64,000 nt of DNA from Dysgonomonas sp. HDW5A (GTDB taxonomy: Bacteria; Bacteroidota; Bacteroidia; Bacteroidales; Dysgonomonadaceae). Below are positions 58,522 to 64,000 of the stretch, one piece after another. The stretch covers positions 806,001 to 870,000 of the forward strand of contig NZ_CP049857.1 in assembly GCF_011299555.1 (NCBI RefSeq). Reading direction: 5' to 3'. The stretch's first letter is position 1. Each line of letters starts with the position of its first letter. The notes beneath the pieces were generated by a model that did no database searches, was not told where the DNA came from, and worked only from the letters and a program-made list of their open reading frames with translations. Position numbers and translations under genes: made by a program.

Positions 58522-58761
58522 ATGATGCCTGAACAAATTTCCGAGATAATAATCATTGCCCGATATATTTTAATCGCCCTATCTGTTATAGGAGTTATAG
58601 TACTTGCCTTTGGTATATATCAGCGTAGAAGAAAACTAATAGAAAGAGGTGCATATATGCTCATCCTCTCTATAGTACTGAGTATTTGCGGATACCTGAT
58701 CTACGAAAAAACGAAGCAACGAAGTTCTGAAATGCTACAAAATACATATATCACTTACTGA
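58522..58761 (+). CDS. Small two-helix membrane protein
   Basis: 79 residues. Two hydrophobic helices (~8-32 IIIIARYILIALSVIGVIVL, ~44-62 YMLILSIVLSICGYLIY) joined by a basic loop (YQRRRKLIERG), which should put the loop in the cytoplasm. The second codon is also ATG, so the start may be three bases later. It is 7 bp upstream of the metallophosphoesterase and shares its transcript. No family recognised. Confidence 0.65.
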   Translation: MMPEQISEIIIIARYILIALSVIGVIVLAFGIYQRRRKLIERGAYMLILSIVLSICGYLIYEKTKQRSSEMLQNTYITY

Positions 58762-58768
58762 CAAAAGA

Positions 58769-60031
58769 ATGAGATACAATATAATCCTATACATAGTACT
58801 CTTCTTCGGATGGAGTTTTACGTCTTGTGCACAGGAATCCGAAAAAATCAAAATCGGAGTAATGAGCGATCCCCATTATCTATCGGAACAATTGATGGAT
58901 AGAGGTTCAGCTATTCAAAATGCAGTAAATACAAGCGGAAAAGCCATATCGGATGTACCCCAGATTTTAGACCAGGTATTAGCCGATTATCTCAATAGCG
59001 ACATAGAGGTATTGCTTATTCCGGGGGATATGACCAAAGACGGTGAAAGACAGAGCCACATCGATTTTGTAAAAAAACTGCAACCTCTTATTGACAAAGG
59101 GATAAAGGTATTTGTAATACCCGGAAATCACGATGTGAATGTACCTCGTCCGCTGAAATATGAAGGAGATAAAACATATCCGACTGAAAATGTAACTCCC
59201 ATGCAGTTTAGGCACATATACGCAGATTGCGGCTACAACAGAGCACTCAAACGAGATACTGCATCACTAAGCTATGTAGCCCAACTGAATGACAAGACTT
59301 GGCTGCTAGCTATCGACGGTTGCCGCTATAAAGAATATACTACATCAACCATTTCTTCGGGACAGATACCTAGAGAAACCGAGCAATGGATTATGGGTGT
59401 AATGAACGAAGCCGAACAAAATGACATTCAGGTAATAGGCATGATGCACCATGGCTTGGTAGAGCACATTATGTTTCAGGCAACGTTTTTCAAAGATTAC
59501 GTCATTAATGACTGGCAGAGGCTTGCTCCCCTTTTTGCAGATTCAGGCATGAAAGCCATTTTTACGGGACACTTCCATGCTAATGATATCACCGAATACA
59601 GATCGCCACGAGGCAATAAAATCTACGATATAGAAACCGGTTCGCTTTGTGCTTATCCGTTTCCTTACCGCTTTGTTGAATTGGACAGAAAAGGAATGAC
59701 GATTTCCACGAAAAATGTAAATGCAATACCTAATAATCCCAATTTGGCGGAAGACAATAAAGCAATCATGCAAGAACGCGGGCGATATATAGCTATGAAT
59801 AAGCTTAAATCTATGGGGATGAAGTTACCTGATTCAACATTATCGCTAATGACTGACATGATCGGCAGAATATTTGTCATGCATCTAGCCGGAGATGAGA
59901 TAGTGGACGAAGAGTTAAAAAAAACAATGAAACAGTTGTCTCAGGAACTCGACTCGTCTGTTCCTGTGCCGATAGACAATATCGAACTGGATTTTTACCC
60001 TGCTGATAACAATGTAAAAATAACATTCTAA
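58769..60031 (+). CDS. Calcineurin-like metallophosphoesterase, exported
   Basis: 420 residues. N-terminal signal with SFTSCAQE, a probable lipoprotein. Metal-site motifs are complete: GVMSDPHYLS (D-x-H), IPGDMTKDGE (GD), IPGNHDVNVP (GNHD), MMHHGLVEH (H) and FTGHFHAND (GHxH). Phosphatase or phosphodiesterase of unknown substrate in the periplasm or on the outer-membrane inner face. Coupled to the small membrane protein gene 7 bp upstream. No terminator seen after it. Confidence 0.88.
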   Translation: MRYNIILYIVLFFGWSFTSCAQESEKIKIGVMSDPHYLSEQLMDRGSAIQNAVNTSGKAISDVPQILDQVLADYLNSDIEVLLIPGDMTKDGERQSHIDFVKKLQPLIDKGIKVFVIPGNHDVNVPRPLKYEGDKTYPTENVTPMQFRHIYADCGYNRALKRDTASLSYVAQLNDKTWLLAIDGCRYKEYTTSTISSGQIPRETEQWIMGVMNEAEQNDIQVIGMMHHGLVEHIMFQATFFKDYVINDWQRLAPLFADSGMKAIFTGHFHANDITEYRSPRGNKIYDIETGSLCAYPFPYRFVELDRKGMTISTKNVNAIPNNPNLAEDNKAIMQERGRYIAMNKLKSMGMKLPDSTLSLMTDMIGRIFVMHLAGDEIVDEELKKTMKQLSQELDSSVPVPIDNIELDFYPADNNVKITF

Positions 60032-60108
60032 GGACATTGCAGTACGCACAAATAATCTGCTGATTACTAAAATTGTTCAAGATATATCGTTCTATAATGT
60101 GAATTGAT

Positions 60109-60116
60109 TAACTTTG
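60109..60116 (+). promoter_or_regulatory. -7 box for the surface-glycan operon
   Basis: TAACTTTG fits TAnnTTTG, 54 bp upstream of the start at 60171. No -33 TTTG at 19-20 nt. Confidence 0.4.
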
Positions 60117-60170
60117 CTAATCAATAAGTAAAGTTTAACGCTTATTGCTATAAAAACATTCACTATTTAC

Positions 60171-61421
60171 ATGGATAAAAGGTATTATAATCGGTACAAA
60201 TCTTTACTCGAAAAGTTAAATTACACCTACAAAGGGTATAATGTTAAGCATTTGGTTCCGGGTTATTTTACATTCCTGTTTAGTGACGATGCTATTTCGG
60301 CACGAGATGTCTTCAAAGAATTTTATATCGGAACTCAGATTACCGATCTAGGCAAAGTACTTGATAGTAAATCTAATTCAGTAATATCGTTCCTTATCGA
60401 CAGGGACGACTATAAAGATCTGGCTAATTCGGTAAAAGCGATTTATCCCGATTCATCAATTGTTAAACTTTCAGGGCTGCCTAATAAGAAAGTTTCATTT
60501 CTGAGTTTCTCTTACATCAGACATCTACTTAAGGCAACTAAGCTCATTTTCAAACGCTCAATCAAGGAGTCTTTTATGACCAAACTATTTCTGGTTGGCT
60601 TGATTACGAAACTGTTTAACCAAATACATGCACTCGAAAAAACCTCATGTCCCGAAAACATAAAAAGATATATTTGTTTCAATGCAGCCTATAAAGAAGA
60701 AAGCTTGCTTACCCTTTATTTCAAAAACAGGGGAATAGAAACCATCTCTATGCAGCACGGTATTTTCTGCGATTTCAAATTGATTATACCTTTCGACTAC
60801 ATCAACTTCGACAATATGATTGCCGACAAACTTTTGTGTTGGGGACAATCTACTGTCGATTATCTGACTTCAAAAGGAATAGACCAATCGAGACTGATAT
60901 TAATAGGGAATCCGAAATACAAGGATTTAACGATTGAGCACGTAGACCAATCTTTCACCAAATGCCTCGTTTTATTGGGTCGTGCTATCTACATACCCTC
61001 CAATGAAAAGTTACTTTTGCTATTAAAAGAGTTTAATAAGAAACATAACAACAAAATATTGTACTATATAAAAAAGCATCCCTTTTTGATGGATGTGGAG
61101 CATAAATCATTTGCCAGTATTTCCGACAATATGATTTTTCTCGGGCGGGAACATTCCGTACAGGAGGTTTTGCGATCAGACATGGTCAACTTTACCATTG
61201 CCGTCAATACAACCGCTTATTATGAGTCGTTAGCATTGGGCAAAATTTCGTTACGATGGTCTGAATCTGAGAACGAAGAGTTTATCGGTATGGATGATAA
61301 ATTTGTAAACTTATCGGAATTTGAATCCAAACTAAAAGAGTTTAGCGAGAAACCCGAAACGGAAGTAAGACAGGAAATGAAAGATATTATTAAGTATGTA
61401 TTTAATCCGGAATTGACATGA
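60171..61421 (+). CDS. GT-B-like putative glycosyltransferase of a surface glycan cluster
   Basis: 416 residues. No clear family recognised, but the mid-protein motif IETISMQHGIFCDF (~190-203) is the Gln-His-Gly site shared by CDP-glycerol, capsule and sialyl-type GT-B transferases. The later ILYYIKKHPFLMD and SDMVNFTIAVNTTAYYESLA (~340-362) match the donor-site HP and S/T-rich motifs. Cytoplasmic, no membrane helix. Overlaps the next gene by 4 bp (ATGA), so it is in the same operon. Given the CMP-sugar synthetase two genes on, a CMP-sugar donor is possible (inference). Confidence 0.65.
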   Translation: MDKRYYNRYKSLLEKLNYTYKGYNVKHLVPGYFTFLFSDDAISARDVFKEFYIGTQITDLGKVLDSKSNSVISFLIDRDDYKDLANSVKAIYPDSSIVKLSGLPNKKVSFLSFSYIRHLLKATKLIFKRSIKESFMTKLFLVGLITKLFNQIHALEKTSCPENIKRYICFNAAYKEESLLTLYFKNRGIETISMQHGIFCDFKLIIPFDYINFDNMIADKLLCWGQSTVDYLTSKGIDQSRLILIGNPKYKDLTIEHVDQSFTKCLVLLGRAIYIPSNEKLLLLLKEFNKKHNNKILYYIKKHPFLMDVEHKSFASISDNMIFLGREHSVQEVLRSDMVNFTIAVNTTAYYESLALGKISLRWSESENEEFIGMDDKFVNLSEFESKLKEFSEKPETEVRQEMKDIIKYVFNPELT

Positions 61422-62977
61422 TAGATATAGTAGATTGTACCCTTAGAGACGGGGGATATTATACAAATTGGGATTTTGACGGAAACCTGACTCTCAATTA
61501 TTTTCAGGCAATGGAAAAACTACCTGTTTCATACGTTGAAATCGGATACAGATCTTTAGTTCACGATGGTTACAAGGGAGAGTACAACTATTGTCCCGAC
61601 TATATATTAGAATATGCACGTCAGCAAATGCCTACTAAAAAAATAGGTATTATGCTGAACGAAAAAGAAGTGAAACCCGAAGATCTGGATAAGCTCCTAT
61701 CTTCGTGCAAAGGCGTAATAGATGTTGTACGGATGGCTGCTGACCCTGCCAACATAAAACGTGCAGGAGAAACCGCAGCACGCATCAAAGCGATGGGCTT
61801 CGAAATGGGCTTCAATGTCATGTATGTTTCTAAATGGATGACCGAATATCCCGATTTCATGACCGAAGTAGCCAACCTTAATGGTAAAGTGGACAGTTTC
61901 TCTATGGTTGATTCTTACGGAGGTATATTTCCCGAAGAAGTCGAAACCATTACCCGACATCTTAGAACGGTGCTTCAATGCAAAATAGGATTTCACGGAC
62001 ATAACAATACTGAATTGGCTTTTGCCAATACATTGGCTGCCATAAAAGCGGGTTGTGAAATTATAGATACGACCATTACGGGAATGGGACGAGGTGCAGG
62101 TAATATGAAAACTGAACTACTGCTGTCCTACCTATCTTCGAAAGAAGGTGTAGCACTAGATTTCAACAGCCTAAGCACAACAGTTGCAGATTTTGAACGC
62201 TTGAAAGAAAAATACAGTTGGGGAACCAATCTACCTTATATGGTTTCGGGGTTCAACTCACTTCCTCAAAAAGATGTAATGGATTGGGTAACTCGCCGAT
62301 TCTACTCGATCAATAGTATTTTGCAAGCTCTACACAATATGAAGGATAAAAAGGGTGATAATCTGAAACTACCTATCTTCAATGCCGAAAAATCACATTT
62401 CGACATTGCTCTTATAGTTGGTGGAGGTCCTAGCGGTGCAACTTGTGCAACAGCAATTAAACAACTGATAAAAAAACAAGCTGATAAAAAGGTTTGTATT
62501 ATACATGCCAGCAGTAAAAATGCAGGTTATTATAATGATATAGATATTCCTCAGTTTTTCTGTCTGGTAGGAAACGAGGGACACCGTTTAGAGAAAGTAT
62601 TTGCGAACTTCGATCTTAATAAAATTTCGTGCGTTCTCCCCTCTTATCCACGTAAGATGGGAACTTACATTCCTCAACAATTAGTTGACAAAAGTTTTGA
62701 GTTGAAAGAAGTGACTTTCTCTACTCTTTATAAGGATTCACATACGGCTTTGGCATTGCAAACAGCCATAGAACTCGCGGCAAAAGATATTTATATTGCA
62801 GGCTATGATGGATACGACGGTTTGATAAATGAAAATGAACGAATACTTACATCTGAAAACGAATACCTTCTTTCACAAATAGTGAAGACGAGACCCGATA
62901 TAGAAATAGCTACCATAACAGCAACCAAATATCAAGGGGTGAAAAATTTATCAGTATATAGATTGTTAATTGACTAA
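61418..62977 (+). CDS. HMGL-type aldolase fused to an MptE/DUF115-like domain
   Basis: 519 residues in two parts. Residues ~1-290 are an HMG-CoA lyase-like/4-hydroxy-2-oxovalerate-aldolase TIM barrel: DCTLRDGGYYTNW (metal Asp), IGFHGHNNTELAFANT (HxH metal site) and GMGRGAGN. Residues ~325-519 form a Rossmann-like domain (ALIVGGGPSGATCATAIKQL, KDIYIAGYDGYDGL), closest in pattern to MptE/DUF115-like proteins. The chemistry should be C-C bond formation or cleavage with a 2-oxo acid such as pyruvate. Its position just before a CMP-sugar synthetase suggests it builds a 2-oxo-acid sugar for a surface glycan; not proven. Confidence 0.75.
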   Translation: MIDIVDCTLRDGGYYTNWDFDGNLTLNYFQAMEKLPVSYVEIGYRSLVHDGYKGEYNYCPDYILEYARQQMPTKKIGIMLNEKEVKPEDLDKLLSSCKGVIDVVRMAADPANIKRAGETAARIKAMGFEMGFNVMYVSKWMTEYPDFMTEVANLNGKVDSFSMVDSYGGIFPEEVETITRHLRTVLQCKIGFHGHNNTELAFANTLAAIKAGCEIIDTTITGMGRGAGNMKTELLLSYLSSKEGVALDFNSLSTTVADFERLKEKYSWGTNLPYMVSGFNSLPQKDVMDWVTRRFYSINSILQALHNMKDKKGDNLKLPIFNAEKSHFDIALIVGGGPSGATCATAIKQLIKKQADKKVCIIHASSKNAGYYNDIDIPQFFCLVGNEGHRLEKVFANFDLNKISCVLPSYPRKMGTYIPQQLVDKSFELKEVTFSTLYKDSHTALALQTAIELAAKDIYIAGYDGYDGLINENERILTSENEYLLSQIVKTRPDIEIATITATKYQGVKNLSVYRLLID

Positions 62978-62981
62978 TTAA

Positions 62982-63665
62982 ATGAAAATATCAGTTTTTC
63001 TGCCATGCAGAGCAGGTAGCGAGAGAGTTCCACATAAAAACACCCGCACTTTTGCCGGAATCGAAGGAGGACTCTTAAAAATTAAATTACAACAACTGAT
63101 TGCTTGTAATGCAATTGATACTATAGTTCTATCGACTAATGACGAAGAAGTAATTCAACTGGCAGAAACATTATCAAGCGATAAAATAAAAATAGACAGA
63201 CGTCCCGAACATCTGGCGACATCAAGCACATCTACCGATGATTTGGTAAAATATGTACCCACCATCATTAGTGAAGGAGCGGTTCTATGGACTCATGTAA
63301 CGTCTCCTTTTATTGATGGTAAAATATATGAAGAAGCCATCAATGTTTACAAAGATGCTCTGTCAAAAGGTGAAAATGATTCACTTATGTCAGTTACCGC
63401 CCTTCGAACTTTCATATGGAATAAAGAGGGGGCTGTTAATTATGACCGAAACAACGAAAAATGGCCAAGAACCCAGACTATTGAACCTCTTTACGAAATC
63501 AATAGTGGAATATTCTTAGCAGATATAGATATTTACAGAAATTTGCAAGACAGGATTGGTCAAAAACCGTTTCTATTTGAGAATAACGATATAGATTCTT
63601 TTGACATCGATTGGGAAGAAGATTTCTTTATAGCCGAAGCCATTTATAACAAATTAATGCCTTAA
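62982..63665 (+). CDS. Acylneuraminate cytidylyltransferase-like CMP-sugar synthetase
   Basis: 227 residues. Nucleotide-binding N-terminus FLPCRAGSERVPHKNTRTFA (~5-24) matches the ARxGSKRxPxKN signature; VLWTHVTSPFIDG near 99-111 and the late DIDSFDIDWEEDFFIAE are family-consistent. Activates a nonulosonic (or other 2-keto) acid with CTP to a CMP-sugar. 4 bp after the aldolase gene. The exact sugar is unknown; no NeuB or NeuC is visible in the window, but the operon continues to the right. Confidence 0.85.
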   Translation: MKISVFLPCRAGSERVPHKNTRTFAGIEGGLLKIKLQQLIACNAIDTIVLSTNDEEVIQLAETLSSDKIKIDRRPEHLATSSTSTDDLVKYVPTIISEGAVLWTHVTSPFIDGKIYEEAINVYKDALSKGENDSLMSVTALRTFIWNKEGAVNYDRNNEKWPRTQTIEPLYEINSGIFLADIDIYRNLQDRIGQKPFLFENNDIDSFDIDWEEDFFIAEAIYNKLMP

Positions 63666-63666
63666 T

Positions 63667-64000
63667 ATGACTCCTACTATCTCCATAATAATCCCCATCT
63701 ATAACATGGAACAATTTCTGGGACGTTGTCTTGATTCTGTTGTGAGTCAGACATACAGCTCTTTAGAAATTATCCTTGTTAATGATGGTTCAACGGATTC
63801 TTCGGGAGATATTTGTGATAATTATGCTCAAAACGATAATCGGATTAAAGTTATACATCAAGTGAACTCTGGTGTATCGTCTGCTCGTAATGCAGGACTC
63901 GATGCAGCAACAGGCGATTATATAAGCTTTGTTGATCCCGATGACTATATTGAACTCAATACATACGAGACGCTAATTCCCTATCTAGCTAATGATATAG
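63667..64000 (+). CDS. Glycosyltransferase family 2 (3' end outside window)
   Basis: ATG at 63667, one base after the previous stop; 111 residues visible. TISIIIPIYNMEQFLGRCLD and ILVNDGSTDSSGDICD are the GT-A nucleotide-binding strands; GVSSARNAGLDAATGDYISFVDPDDYIE carries the DxD metal motif. A typical capsule or O-antigen GT2, cut off by the window edge. Confidence 0.93.
   Translation, partial: MTPTISIIIPIYNMEQFLGRCLDSVVSQTYSSLEIILVNDGSTDSSGDICDNYAQNDNRIKVIHQVNSGVSSARNAGLDAATGDYISFVDPDDYIELNTYETLIPYLANDI

Overview
The window looks like a chromosomal segment of a Bacteroidales bacterium, most likely Dysgonomonas or a close relative. The grounds are an AT-rich sequence with -7 boxes of the TAnnTTTG type and few Shine-Dalgarno sequences, plus Bacteroidota-specific gene types: a P. 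gingivalis-type fimbrillin, a protein with a type IX secretion C-terminal domain, DUF4369-TlpA lipoproteins, DUF4301, DUF2023 next to flavodoxin, and a hydrolase-degenerate RelA. The genus is an inference. I see no rRNA, tRNA, CRISPR array, transposase or phage gene.

Layout. 1-9.7 kb: the start of an LTA-synthase-like sulfatase, asd, a luciferase-like oxidoreductase, a 984-aa receiver/PPDK-like protein, gdhA and a small secreted protein. 9.8-16.2 kb: an outer-membrane OmpA protein behind the GDP-fucose genes gmd-fcl, a DUF4301 protein and two small membrane or exported proteins. 16.3-24.9 kb: relA, then serC-serA, a deaminase overlapping a phosphoethanolamine-transferase-like enzyme, engB and an MFS carrier. 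25.2-34.2 kb: an M20 amidohydrolase and a surface locus on the minus strand (XRE-like regulator, T9SS adhesin, small anchored protein, fimbrillin), then an NlpE-like lipoprotein. 34.4-45.1 kb: pnp, an odd dehydrogenase, groES-groEL, photolyase and three tandem TlpA-like thioredoxin proteins. 45.4-52.1 kb: a TetR/membrane-protein pair, a CDP-glycerol-transferase-like gene, an unrecognised gene, a broken surface-protein gene and flavodoxin/DUF2023. This part is rich in repeats. 52.3-60 kb: tex, a nucleotidyltransferase, a THUMP methyltransferase, a GHL10 lipoprotein and a metallophosphoesterase. 60.2-64 kb: a tightly packed surface-glycan operon (glycosyltransferase-like gene, HMGL-aldolase fusion, CMP-sugar synthetase, GT2) that runs off the window.

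The least explained material lies between the genes. A ~420-bp element occurs three times, with a paired base change in a terminal hairpin. A modular ~95-bp repeat has at least six copies, two of them almost identical and 41 kb apart. A 15-bp palindrome, AAGGTCTCAGACCTT, sits 15-40 bp upstream of several start codons. Arrays of TGTCACTTT-like units with a 9-nt period lie upstream of two unrelated genes. Among proteins, the most unusual are the receiver-PPDK-like fusion, the aldolase/MptE-like fusion beside a CMP-sugar synthetase, and a dehydrogenase that has lost its catalytic residues.
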